Assembly (NCBI GenBank): GCA_036346255.1
Contig: CM070638.1
Location: forward strand, 41,912,394 to 41,976,393
Origin: Ampelocalamus luodianensis
Lineage: Eukaryota; Streptophyta; Magnoliopsida; Poales; Poaceae
Length of the DNA stretch: 64,000 bases
Direction: 5' to 3'
Each line of letters starts with the position of its first letter. The first letter of the stretch is position 1. Positions 22,845 through 33,069 of the stretch are shown here, in pieces. The position numbers and the translations under genes were made by a program. Below the pieces are notes generated by a model, which saw nothing but the letters and a program-made list of their open reading frames with translations, was not told the origin of the DNA and did not search any database.

Positions 22845-23354
22845 CCTATTTTGACAATTAGGGTTAGTAGCAACATCTAAACACTATAAACGGAAGACAA
22901 CAGTTAAAGAAACAATCTGCTGCGGAGGGAATGTGTTATTATCCTAACATAAGTGCCTACAAACATTTAGCAAGAATTGAACTCCAAACAAAAGTATGAA
23001 GACATAAAAGCCAGCACAAAAACCAATTTTTAACGCATCTAAACAGCATGGTAACAGACTAGCTAGGGTTGCATTTGGTACTATTCATCGATAATCCCAC
23101 CTTAACCTTCATTCTCCAATCTGATTTAAACGACATGCGTCTAGCTTTTAAAAGAAGATGAGAGGGAAAACCTTTTGGCAACTCGAATATAGAGCAACGT
23201 GAGATCAACAGGCTAAGATAGGTAAGAAATAAAATCTAAAAACTTACTTAAGTTTTCATCAAAGATTTGATATTTTGAAACTAAGTTTTTTCAAATACCC
23301 TATTGACGACCAAACTAGGGTTTCTGCGGTTAGTATGGCTCTGATACCAACTTC
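22845..23354 (-). other. Gypsy-A leader and primer-binding site
   Basis: This is a non-coding leader. On the minus strand TGGTATCAGAGCC (23349-23337) lies five bases after the 5' LTR and matches tRNA-Met. I see nothing else in the leader. Confidence 0.85.
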
Positions 23355-24011
23355 TGTGAGAGCCGTCGGGCGATTTAACTCGATATGCTTAACCTTCCAA
23401 TTGGTCCTAGCATTCCGAATTAAATTTCTCCGCTCTCGGGATATTATGTACCTCCTAGAACTGCGGTACAATTACCCCTCACAAAACATAGCTTCAAGTC
23501 CATACATAAGTATTACAATACCGAGTCTTTTATAATTTACAACATATTCAACAAACACTTATATGTTATACAAAGGGCCGAACGGCCAAACATAAGACAG
23601 AGTACTAATATAGCAGCGGAAACATATGCCATAAGATGGTGATAAACAAAAGCCAACTGGTTTGCCCCTTACCCACAAGGCAACCGACCAGACCACCAAG
23701 CCAGTCGTCAACATCGTAGACAATCTCACATTGATCAACCCCTTAGGGGTCAACCTCCTCTACAGCAATTAAACAATGCAACTGAGTACAAAATTGTACT
23801 CGCAAGACTTACGAATAACAAGCCTATAATTAGCAGTGGCTCTCCTGACTCGGGAGTGACTCTACCAAGTGCGCCCAGACCTCACGAGGTTGGTGATGGC
23901 GACGTGGGTCCTTGAGGATGCCGGCGGCGAGCTGGCGACGACCGGAGGCAGAGACAAAGAAGCGGCTCTCGAGGAGGAGGCGCTACAGGTGTCGAGAAGC
24001 TTTGGGAAGGT
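23355..24011 (-). repeat. Gypsy-A 5' LTR, part next to the primer site
   Basis: This matches 14290-14764 and then jumps to sequence matching 16996 onward, showing a deletion of about 2.2 kb. It is interrupted at 24011 by SIRE-2; the last five bases AAGGT (24007-24011) are the left SIRE-2 target duplication. Confidence 0.9.
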
Positions 24012-24804
24012 TGTAAGATCGAGTAGGCCGACTAGATGGGGGGTCAATAGGCGATTTAAAACTTTTATGCGCTAAAACCGATTTCTAATGCGGAAGTTAA
24101 TACAAATACGGTTTTGCACAATTAAGACCTAAAACCACTAGTCTCAACTAAGTGCACCAACAATACAAGTCTAATGATAATAATCAATTGAGCATGAACT
24201 TGTAAGCAATTCAATTTAGGCAATGTAAATAGCACATAGCTTGGCAATCATTCATACACAATAAATGAGCAACTTAATTATATGAATGTAAATTGCAATA
24301 AGGTAAAGCTCAAGAATGCAAACCACAAGATGACACGCCGATGTTTTACCGTGGTGCTCTGAGACTTGCCGGCCTCCCTAATCCACGTTGAGGGAAACCC
24401 AAACCAATTGGGCCGGCCCACGATAAGCCTTCCTCCGAGGTATCAATCACCTCGCTCCACTAGGGTTGCTCTTACTCCACTCCGGAGATGGCGAGCACCA
24501 AGCCACTCACAAACGCCGGTCTTCTCACAAGCTTCACTTGAGAAGATCACCGACGCACGACGCCCCACGCCGCCTAGGTGTCGGCAAACACCAAGAGTAA
24601 CAAGTCTCCAACTTTCACTTGAACCAATCAAGTGTCAAAGCTCTCGTGGATACTAAATCCACCACCTAATGCAACACATGCAATAGGATTTTCCTCTCAA
24701 ACCTCAACAAGTGCAACACATGCACAAATGGGAGTAGAGGGCTTGCTCTTAGCTCAAAGGAACTCAATGGGGCACCAACAACTCTCCTCACACGCCAAGG
24801 TGGG

Positions 24805-24812
24805 TATTTATA
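24805..24812 (-). promoter_or_regulatory. TATA box of SIRE-2 3' LTR
   Basis: The minus strand reads TATAAATA in a GGGC/CCC setting, directly downstream of the palindrome cluster. The equivalent in the 5' LTR is 60352-60345. Confidence 0.65.
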
Positions 24813-24839
24813 GCCCACACACAAAAACTAGTCGTTGGG

Positions 24840-25190
24840 AGAAGATTCCGAGAATCGACAAAACCGGTCGACCGCCAACTAATGGCCGGCCGGATCGCTT
24901 CAAGTGCCAACGGCTATAAAACTAGCCGTTGATTCACAATCGGTCCGACCGCCAACCAATGGCGGTCCGATCGCTCAGACGGCCGATCGCCAGAGAGGCC
25001 GGTCGCATCGCCGATCGAGCAATCGATCAAACCGTAAACCATCTCTTCGAAAATACGCATCGCCATACAAATATCGGCATTACCGCACTCAGTAGTACCG
25101 CTTCAAACTCCCAAGATTACAAGATTTCGGTAGTACCGCTTTACGCCGGCAGTACACACGAAGATCGGCCGATCGCTCGCACCATGGCGT
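24840..25190. repeat. CGGTC-GACCG palindrome array in SIRE-2 U3 (3' LTR copy)
   Basis: Clustered units such as CGGTCCGACCGCC, GGCGGTCCGATCG and CGGTAGTACCG are present. Many units appear to have lost one to three bases compared with the 5' LTR copy (60400-60780), and the two copies have lost different bases. The array lies just upstream of the TATA box on the minus strand. Confidence 0.75.
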
Positions 25191-25397
25191 CGATCATACT
25201 GAGGCGGTCAGCCGCCAACAATACCAAGATCGAGAATGATTTTGCACATTTGCTTCAACTCAATTTGCAAAACATATTTGCCAATTGATGCAACATGTAC
25301 ACAAGAGATGAAAGCTAGATTCTCAACAAGTCACAAAAACACATGTTGCCGACTTTTAGAATCATGCCACAAGGAATAAGGTACATGGACTTAAACT

Positions 25398-25484
25398 GTT
25401 TGCAAAACGCATTCGCAAACAAAAGTCACATGCTACAAGGAATAACCATGCGCCACAACTATTTGCAAAACGCATTCGCAAATA
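25398..25484. repeat. Two hairpins with constant loop AAAACGCATTC and co-varying stems
   Basis: The first hairpin has arms GTTTGC/GCAAAC (25398-25403, 25415-25420). The second has TATTTGC/GCAAATA (25460-25466, 25478-25484). The 11-base loop is identical in both. Where the left arm changes G to A the right arm changes C to T. The same pair occurs in the 5' LTR near 60950-61036. Confidence 0.75.
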
Positions 25485-25740
25485 TAGGCAACATGTTAAG
25501 TTGAGTTAGAGCAAACACAATGAGCTTATCAACACATGACTAACTCAAGCTACTGATTAAGACCCCTCTTAATAGTACGACAACCTATACTAACAATCCG
25601 GTCTCCAACCAAACACCGAGACCGGTAAAAGACTAGGAACGAATCCTTAGCCCTAGCTAGTCATACCTTTTCTTTGCGCAACCACTTGAAGCTTGATGAC
25701 GCATATCCTTGCTTCATGTCCGGATTAATGATTTAATACT

Positions 25741-25998
25741 CATCAACATATGATGACGTCTTTCATCCCAAGTCTTGACATACATCAACTTATGATGCAC
25801 TCTTCACTTGACCTCCATCAACACATGATGGATTCTTCTTGTCTTGATGATCAACTCATGATCATCTCCTTTACTATAAGCTCTTCACTTCAATATCATC
25901 GACCCATGATGATGTTCTTCTCTTGATATCATCAACACATGACGATATTCTTTTTCTTCAAACACTTGACTTGATGATGATCAACTCATGACATCATC
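25741..25998. repeat. Array of seven hairpins, five-base ACNNA loops, co-varying stems
   Basis: Hairpins and their arms: 25741-25755 CATCA/TGATG; 25783-25797 CATCA/TGATG; 25815-25831 CCATCA/TGATGG; 25846-25866 GATGATCA/TGATCATC; 25895-25913 ATCATCG/TGATGAT; 25926-25948 ATATCATCA/TGACGATAT; about 25973-25998 GATGATGATCA with TGA-CATCATC. Loops are ACATA, ACTTA, ACACA, ACTCA, ACCCA, ACACA, ACTCA. The second LTR carries the same array at 61293-61550. Confidence 0.85.
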
Positions 25999-26191
25999 CG
26001 AAGTCTTCAATCACATGGAACATAACCTATTTCACCAACTCATAGAAAAACGTTAGTTCCACAATATGATTATCATAAATTACCACATCAAACCATTTAC
26101 TGATAATGGTGGGACAAGATACCGCAATCTTTCCCTCTTTGGTAATCGATGATAATCACTTCAATAACAAGTAATTGAATGTAATTGGTAT

Positions 26192-26383
26192 GAGTATATG
26201 TAAACTACAAAGGTTATGTATACTCAAAAGATATATGAGCATATATGAACTACGCAAGTCTCATATGCCCATATGAATATATACGAACTACACAAGTTGT
26301 ATATATTCAAGGATATGAGTATAAACTTACACAAGTTGCATATACTCATATGAATATATTAACTACACAAGTTAAATATATTC
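26192..26383. repeat. Tandem array of five long hairpins with shared AACT-ACACA-AGTT tip
   Basis: Positions are 26192-26225, 26239-26268, 26275-26308, 26317-26347 and 26352-26383. Outer arms are GAGTATA/TATACTC, GCATAT/ATATGC, GAATATATAC/GTATATATTC, GAGTATA/TATACTC and GAATATATT/AATATATTC. Each closes on an inner AACT/AGTT-like stem and an ACACA-like loop. Stems of hairpins 3 and 5 pair over about 13 bases with one bulge. Repeated at 61744-61935. Confidence 0.85.
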
Positions 26384-26743
26384 AAGGATATATTTCAAAG
26401 TAAAGATCCTTAATATATGTGGACAAAGGAATATGGATCAATACTAATGAAACCACAAAATATAGAGTGAACTCCCCCTAAATGTGTGCATACACGAATG
26501 TGTAATAAAGACATATGCACGTGTTCACGTTAACCTTTAGGTGAAGTTTAACCTATATTTTGAGTCCGAGGAATGCAAGAAGATATAATAAGATGTTGTC
26601 GAATGCATACATCTTTGATTTTCACCTCTTTATCTATTTGAGACTAAACAATAAGTATATCAACAAGAGTGTTAGTCTCACAAAGCATTTGTCATTAATA
26701 ACCAAAACACCATTAACACATGATGGCGGGTCTAGATTCTTCA

Positions 26744-27460
26744 ATCTCCCCCTTTTTGGTAATTGATGACAAATCCTTTATCAATAGCAACATTTGAATA
26801 TTATCAACATATATTGAGTAATCAAGCTATTGAAATGTAAATCATGCATATAAAGTATTCTTAAAGCATATGAAGGAGACATGTAAAATATTTGATACAC
26901 AACCAAATGTAAAGATATTGATCCAATTCTCCCCCTTTTGGCATTAATCACCAAAAACTCAAATCAACCTTAAGCCAGATAAAAATTTTGCATGATCAAG
27001 AGCTTGGCAAGAGAAGTCATTTTTTGTAGATCAAATAAACATTCTCCCCTTTTAAAGACAGGTTGGGTTCTTAAGAGATTTTTGAAAGTTTCTGCAACCA
27101 AGAACCAAATAGAGACAAAACTCCCCCTAAACATGTGCATTTAAGATCTGAAAGGAATTCATGCACAAGAGGATTTTATAAAATTTTGACGGAGTTTTCC
27201 CTAAACAAAGAATCCAAGGAAGCATGACAATTTATAATCAAGATAAGAATATTCATGCATAGTTAAGATATTCAATTAACAACACAGCTCAGACAAGGAT
27301 AATAAACACAATCCATAACAATAACATTCACATATCCAAAGAGTCTGACAGCAATTAAGATCACAACAGGGTTCAATAAGCTCATAACAGATAACAAAAG
27401 GTAACATACAGCTTATCCCACAATACAAGGTCTATCGACCTACATATGAAAAGATAGAAT
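26744..27460 (-). other. SIRE-2 polypurine tract and 3' untranslated region
   Basis: On the minus strand AAAAAGGGGGAGATT (26758-26744) abuts the 3' LTR and is the plus-strand primer. Further G-rich purine runs occur near 26930, 27046 and 27121, possibly extra polypurine tracts as seen in SIRE-like elements. No coding sequence is seen. Confidence 0.75.
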
Positions 27461-28844
27461 CTAAGAAGGAGGAGCATCTGTCGAAGAAGGAGCAGCAACT
27501 GATGTGGATGGAAGATTGTCCTGCTGAATGCCTGAAGGGGTACGTCGACGACTCCCAAACCTCTGATAAACAACTAGCACTCGCTGCTGCTGATACTCAG
27601 TGAGTCTCGCATCCATACGTCTGACTCTCAAGTCCAGAGTATCCAGCCTGGCTGTAGTCTCTGCATGCATCTGGTCATTTCTTGCATCCATGCGATCAAA
27701 CCTAGCATCCATGCTCGTCTGAAGGCGCAAGATAGCCGCGAATCGCATCCCGCTCCCGAGGAACTCCGCTGTCCGGATGTCCCCGAGAGGATGATCCTCG
27801 CCCTTGATGTCAAGAGGAGGTGGAGGAGGCACCTGAGGAGGAGTATCTCTAGGTCTGTACTCCTTATGCTCCAAGTCACAATCCTGATCAAAATCTATCT
27901 TGCTCTGAATAAGCTTCATAATATAGGGAGCAAAATAAATGCTTTTAGTTTTATCTCCCTTGGAAGTGGCAATCTCTCTAATAATCAAGTCCATAACATC
28001 AAATCTTGTGCCATCCATAATATACTTAATCACATTTTAGGCACGCCCATGTATCTCATCATTATTCCCACTCCTAGGAAAGAATGATGCTCTCATGATC
28101 CTATTAATAACACTGGGAATGGCAAGAAGTCCAGTTACCTTTCCACGTACATAAAGATTTCCTTGATCATAAAATTCATCTACCTGAGTGAGGTCCAGAG
28201 ATTCCTGAAGATGTACCTTTAGACCACTTGAATCTCCTAGACTCAGGGCACTTATGAAATCATCTTTACTAGCTTCCAACCTTTGATTTCCAGTCATCCA
28301 TTCAAGATAGTCATGATCAGGAGAAACATAGACTGTAGCATAAAACTGTCTGATGGCTTTTGCATGAAAGTTGCACTTTAAAGAAACCAAAGATTCCAAT
28401 CTGACAGCTCTAAACAATCTAAGCAAACTATTATAAACAGGATTCTTGCCAATGTAGCTCCACTTCACAAAGCGATGATTTGCAAACTTTTTCTTAGCAT
28501 AGATGATCTGATAGACATGCTGTTGAAATAATGTGTGGAACATACCCATGGTGGCATCTCTTGGAAATCTGAATTGGTTAATATGCCTCATAATTGTATA
28601 TTGTTCACTTTTGATTGTTGACACATCAAGCCCAATAAATTGACTCTGATCAGGAGCAACATCTTCATTTTCATCATCATCATCAGCATCAGATTCTTCA
28701 TAGTTGTTATCACTGATGTTATCAGTCGCTGTCATCACTAGCATTTTCTTCCTCTTCTTCAACTTCTTCTTCTTCTTCCTCCATATGTTCATCTTCTGAG
28801 GGGGAAGGAGGTGCAGGGCGAGACGCAGTCCTCTTGACCGGCAT
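27461..28844 (-). pseudogene. Extra ORF (aORF) of SIRE-2
   Basis: The best start is the ATG at 28844: MPVKRTASRPAPPSPSEDEH followed by a run of Glu and Asp. A frameshift near 28735 moves to the frame carrying the folded domain (NQFRFPRDATMGMFHTLFQQ, FVKWSYIGKNPVYNSLLRLF, NLYVRGKVTGLL). One in-frame TAA near 28039 replaces a codon that is Trp in SIRE-1. The C-terminus is Pro-rich, then a coiled-coil repeat (MDARFDRMDARNDQM), ending LPSTSVAAPSSTDAPPS. It resembles the uncharacterised plant transposon-protein domain PF20167 (recalled). The retention of this gene when all enzymes are lost suggests a role in cis or in gag assembly. No signal peptide or membrane span is seen. Confidence 0.75.
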
Positions 28845-30645
28845 TGTCGCTGAGAAAAGATAGCAATGAATATCAAGGATTTTCAAGGAATGAATTAACA
28901 AGCATTCATAAAGCCATCTCTGTCACTGCCCATTGTCACAGGTGGTCAGAACGCTGCCCTGGCCGGTCGGGCCGCCAAGAGGATCGGTCAGACCGCCAGT
29001 GACAAAATGACAGTCTGAATTTTGGAAAAATCCAAAATCTCCAACTTTTGTACAATGGCATAATGGATACTTCTTAATTTACTCTTAGGCTACTTGCAGG
29101 TTCAATTATTTCACCAATTTGAATAAATTTGGGGACAATTAAGTCAAACCCTAGAAATTTGGGAAATTTGCAATGTGAAAGATTTGCAAGTAGAGATGGA
29201 AGAGATTACTGGCTGTGGATGAAGAGGGGTATCCAAGGAGATAAGCCCTTGAAGCAATCAGGAAACCAATAGCCGGATTGACAAAATCACCTCCACCTAG
29301 GGTTTCGAATTTTGGTGAGAAGAAGCAACCAAAATGAAATCCAATTGGATTAAAGAGAGAAGGAGGTGAGGGAGGATCCTTGAATACCTTGGAGACTCAA
29401 GAAGATGGCCGGAGAGGGAGATCCGAGCCGGAGAGGAAAAGCCAGCCGAGAGCAACAGAGAAGGAGGTGTTTTCAGTTTGGGGAGGAAGTGAGGAAGAAA
29501 ACTGTCGGGTGGGAGTTAAAGACTCCACGCAAAACCGGTCAGACCGCTGGGCATGGCGGTTCGACCGATTCCAGCGGTCAGACCGTTGAGACTGAACTGA
29601 CAACAGATTCAGTGCTAGATTTGAGAAAGGAGTGGAAATGTTGTAATTTGCTCCAAATTTTCACACAATCAATCAAACAAATATCTTTGGAGCATTTCCA
29701 ACTTAAATAGCCCTTTAAAATCCAATCCTCAAATAGTTTTTATAAAATAACCTTTTGTTTTCGCAATTGAAATCGTATTTTCGATAACTTCCACAAAAAG
29801 AGCCAAATTGAGCAAATGAAGAAATTTTGAGCATCCAAAGGCATGTGTGAGTTATAAATACCATCATGGACCTATTCATGTGAATAATTTAGGCTCAAAT
29901 GGCTAAACTCACTTAAGTGCTAGAAAGTGACCTTTATGGTTAAACTAATATTTTGGACGAGTTTCGAAATCAAATAACTTTTTCTAGGTTGGTCTTTTGG
30001 AAATCCTTTGAATACCAAATATGTTTAGAATAGCCAACAGTAGGATTTTCCTTTTGGGACAAAGGTCAAATTCCTTTTAGAATAGTTTTTACACACAAAT
30101 CTAGTTTAGGTCAAAAACAAGATTCTATGATCTAGAATTTTGGATAGAAACTCATTTTCTTTTAAAATAGGTTTTTCTTGAACCAAAACCTTTGGTAAAC
30201 CTTTGAAATGTATTTGTATACATTTTGCAACCAATTTTTTTAAAGGTTATATTTATAATTTCAAGTTTTTGACTTTTTGGCTAAATGGCTTCTTTTGAAA
30301 AGCATTACTAGCACTCAATTAATTTGGGCACACTTTGGGACGTGATATACATGTAAATGATTTAGCACTCCCCGTAATGTGCCACAACCATCTTGCTCAA
30401 GATTTCAATAATCAAGATTAAGCACAAGAGCAAGAACAACCCTTTTATAAGATTTTCATGAAATACAACCTACACAAGGTAAAGGGTCTAGTTACTTCAA
30501 TGTAAGTACTTGTTACCGAAATGACATTGGCTTATGATATGACTTGATCATCCTTATGCTTGGCTCCAATATTGTCATATGGTGAATTCCATCTCTTTAT
30601 GTGTGAGCCAAACCTCCAATGCATCTCCAAGTACCTATTTAGCAT
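28845..30645 (-). other. SIRE-2 spacer between gag and extra ORF; pol missing
   Basis: About 1.8 kb with no pol motif on either strand. CGGTC/GACCG-type palindromes occur at 28950-29005 and 29535-29590, as in the SIRE-1 spacer upstream of its extra ORF. The rest is AT-rich (29600-30600). In SIRE-1 the equivalent space after the shared gag linker is filled by 3 kb of pol. Confidence 0.75.
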
Positions 30646-32160
30646 TTAAGCGTATTTGGTACCCAAAACTTGGTTGGGTCCATGAATGTTAGTCACAATA
30701 GATTTGGGCACCCATATGGCCCTTCTAATGATAGTATTAGGTGAACTAACAATCTTAGCAAACACATTGCCATTTCTATCCTTCTTAAGCAAATAATTTT
30801 CATTATAAAGAGTTGGCTTAGGAGTGATACCTTTAGAACATTCCTTACTAAAATGTCCTTTTTCCCGGCAATTGTAGCAAGTAGAGCTTTTGTTTCCCCT
30901 TGATGTCTTCTTTTCTTGCTCATTGTCGGCTTGCCTCTTACTTGAATGTCTTGCTTTTACATCCTTTTGATTTGGACACACCGAGGCAATGTGTCCTTTC
31001 TCATAACATCCAAAGCATTTGATATTTGAGTATTTCTTTCCTTTTTGCCTTGGTATGTTCTTCACCTTCTTCTTGGCAATGTAACCAAATCCTCTTTTAT
31101 AATCTTCCTTATTAGGATATTTTGAGGAGAGGTGACCCTTTTGATGACAATCAAAGCACTTTATGTTCTTGTTGTGTCTTTGATTGTGTCTCATCTTGCT
31201 ATTTTTCCTTTTCTTGGGAGTGAAGCCGATTCCACTCTTGTCATTTGAGCTTCGTTGCTTGCTCAAGATATCATCAAGAGTGGCTTTCCCTTTGTGGCTT
31301 CTATCCAAGTCATTTTTCAAATTTGCGACTTGGGCCTTGAGCATTTTGTTTTCCTCTACAAGATTAGTTTCAACAAGCATAGAGGAAATAGAAATATTTT
31401 CACAAGTGCTACAAGGCATATCAATTAAATCATCACAAGAAGTGGATATATTAACTTTAGAAGATTTGCAAGAAATAGGAGCTATGCATGGCAAATCATC
31501 TATTAAATTACATGTAATTCCGATATCCACATTAGACTTTTTAAGTTCATTTAGAAGAAGAGTTTCATGTTCATCTTTTAGCACTTCATAATTATTTTGA
31601 AGAGATATATGATCTTTCTCTAAAACCCTGAATCTCTTCTTTTCTTTTCTAATATATTCATTTCATTCTTCTAGCATCTCCATCAATTCATCATATGAAG
31701 GCTCACAATTATTTACCTCATTTTTACCTTTAGCCATAAAGCAATGAGGCGAAGTGGATGGAGTTGATGTCTCATCGTCGGAGCTAGAAGTTGAGCATTC
31801 TTCTCCCGACATCCATTCTTGTATGCAATCATCACTTGTGGAAGTGGACATTTCGTGATGATAATGTAATTGTGTCCACATCTCATGTGCATTCTTGAGA
31901 TCGCATACTTCATTGAACACATCTACACTCGAAGCACTAAATAAAGCGTTAATTGCTTGAACATCGAGATGTAAGCATTTCTCTTCCTCAATTTTTGGAT
32001 CAAGGCTATCCAATGAAGGAGAAAAACCAACATCTACAATCCGCCATATATTTAGGCCCATGGCCTTAAAATAACATGACATGCGAATTTTCCAATGTGC
32101 AAAATTTGTGCCATCAAATTGAGGTGTTTCACCTAGGTGCATAAAATCTCTAGTCGCCAT
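30646..32160 (-). pseudogene. SIRE-2 gag, shortened, with three zinc knuckles
   Basis: The start is MATRDFMHLGETPQFDGTNF at 32160, near the primer site and aligned with SIRE-1. It has the YxxWK-like AHWKIRMSCYFKAM but jumps from MWTQLHYHHEMSTSTSDD to the acidic linker, lacking the UBN2-type core of SIRE-1. One in-frame TGA near 31662 splits it. Three knuckles follow: CFDCHQKGHLSSKY (last Cys is Tyr), CFGCYEKGHIASVC and CYNCREKGHFSKEC. The C-terminal AIWVPKSIVTNIHGPNQVLG is the segment that precedes protease in SIRE-1, after which it stops. Confidence 0.88.
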
Positions 32161-32236
32161 CCTTTACTCTCTAGACGGTTAAGTCTTGACGAGGATCTAA
32201 ATAATCCTCATTTATTTACTCCATAATCAAGAAATA

Positions 32237-32244
32237 TGACGTCA
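32237..32244 (+). promoter_or_regulatory. TGACGTCA bZIP-type site in Tat U3
   Basis: This is a perfect palindromic ACGT-core element, known as a target of plant bZIP factors. It is duplicated in the 3' LTR at 58753-58760. It lies about 490 bp upstream of the TATA box. Function here is inference. Confidence 0.5.
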
Positions 32245-32290
32245 CAAAACATACCCCTCAAAATATCAAAAGGGAAGAATTAGTCAGGAA

Positions 32291-32486
32291 GTCGTAAGAC
32301 ACCCTACGACTACCCCCTAGTCGTAAGCTCTTCTACGACTATGATATAATCGCTACAACTACCGCCTAGTCGTAAGCTCTTCTACGACTATGATATAATC
32401 GCTACGACTACCTCCTAGTCGCAAGCTCTTCTACGACTATAGTATAACCGTTACGAGTACGTCTGGTCGTAAGTTTTCCTACGACT
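32291..32486. repeat. GTCGTA-loop-TACGAC hairpin array in Tat 5' LTR
   Basis: Five units: 32291-32310, 32319-32340, 32368-32389, 32417-32438 and 32465-32486. The first has loop AGACACCC; the next three have AGCTCTTC. Units 2-4 are in tandem with a period of about 49 bp, separated by TATGATATAATCGCTACGAC-like sequence. The 3' LTR copy is 58807-59000. Confidence 0.85.
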
Positions 32487-32727
32487 GGGCCTACTACAGG
32501 TTCCTCACGACTTACTGGACCCACCCATTTGATGGTCCATTAAATAGTGAGAATCTAAGCAGTCAAAATACACAGTTATCTCTGACATAACTACAGATAA
32601 TTCCCACTATCTTTGACTGGCAACTGATTGACAGCATGGGGAGGTTACTACTCCGGTAATTACTCTCATTATTGCATAATAATGAGCGACTAATTAGCCT
32701 GGAATGACAGCGTCCACTATTGCTTAG

Positions 32728-32737
32728 TATAAATAGG
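32728..32737 (+). promoter_or_regulatory. TATA box of Tat 5' LTR
   Basis: TATAAATAGG lies 270 bp before the LTR end, the expected place for transcription to start with a short R-U5. The equivalent in the 3' LTR is 59240-59249. Confidence 0.75.
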
Positions 32738-32999
32738 TATCAGTGAGAGATAGAAGGGGGAGGGGCTTGAGAGATAGAAGAAACATAGCCTTTTCTGGAG
32801 AACAATTAGGAAAATCCTCATTCGATTGTAATCCAGAGAGTAAATACAAGATACACAGGAGTAGGGTTGTTATTCTCATCGGAGAAGGCCCGAACCTGTA
32901 TAAAAATCCCCGTGTCTTCTTCGTCTGTGTGATCAATTGTGGAGACCCCCCCCCCGAATCAAACAATCTTTACGTAAGATCGGTTCTAAAACACCGACA

Positions 33000-33017
33000 G
33001 TTGGCGCCGACCGTGGG
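33000..33017 (+). other. Tat primer-binding site
   Basis: GTTGGCGCCGACCGTGGG follows the 5' LTR directly. The TGGCGCC start is usual for Tat-lineage elements; I have not assigned the tRNA. Confidence 0.7.
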
Positions 33018-33069
33018 GATCTTCTGGTAATTCCTTGTCACGCTTCTTTCTTTTCTCTTTGATGCTACC

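Larger units (their letters stand above)
24012..26743 (-). repeat. SIRE-2 3' LTR
   Basis: The LTR is 2732 bp. On the minus strand the order is: tandem AT-rich hairpins, CATCA hairpins, GTTTGC hairpins, CGGT/ACCG palindromes, TATA box (24812-24805), then R-U5. The polypurine tract abuts it at 26744. It differs from the 5' LTR mainly by small indels within 24840-25190. Confidence 0.92.
32187..32999 (+). repeat. Tat 5' LTR
   Basis: The LTR is 813 bp, TG at 32187 to CA at 32999. It has a TGACGTCA palindrome (32237-32244), a hairpin array (32291-32486) and a TATA box (32728-32737). A run of ten or more C near 32947 is six C in the other LTR. LTRs agree closely outside the array's end (32440-32510) and that homopolymer. 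Confidence 0.92.

Noticed and set aside
25741..26383. Regular short repeats resembling a CRISPR array
   Set aside because: The repeats are hairpins of changing sequence inside a plant LTR, spacing is irregular, and there are no unique spacers or cas genes.
27461..28844. Extra ORF as a host gene
   Set aside because: It lies between gag and 3' LTR in the same orientation and has a related copy in SIRE-1, so it belongs to the element.
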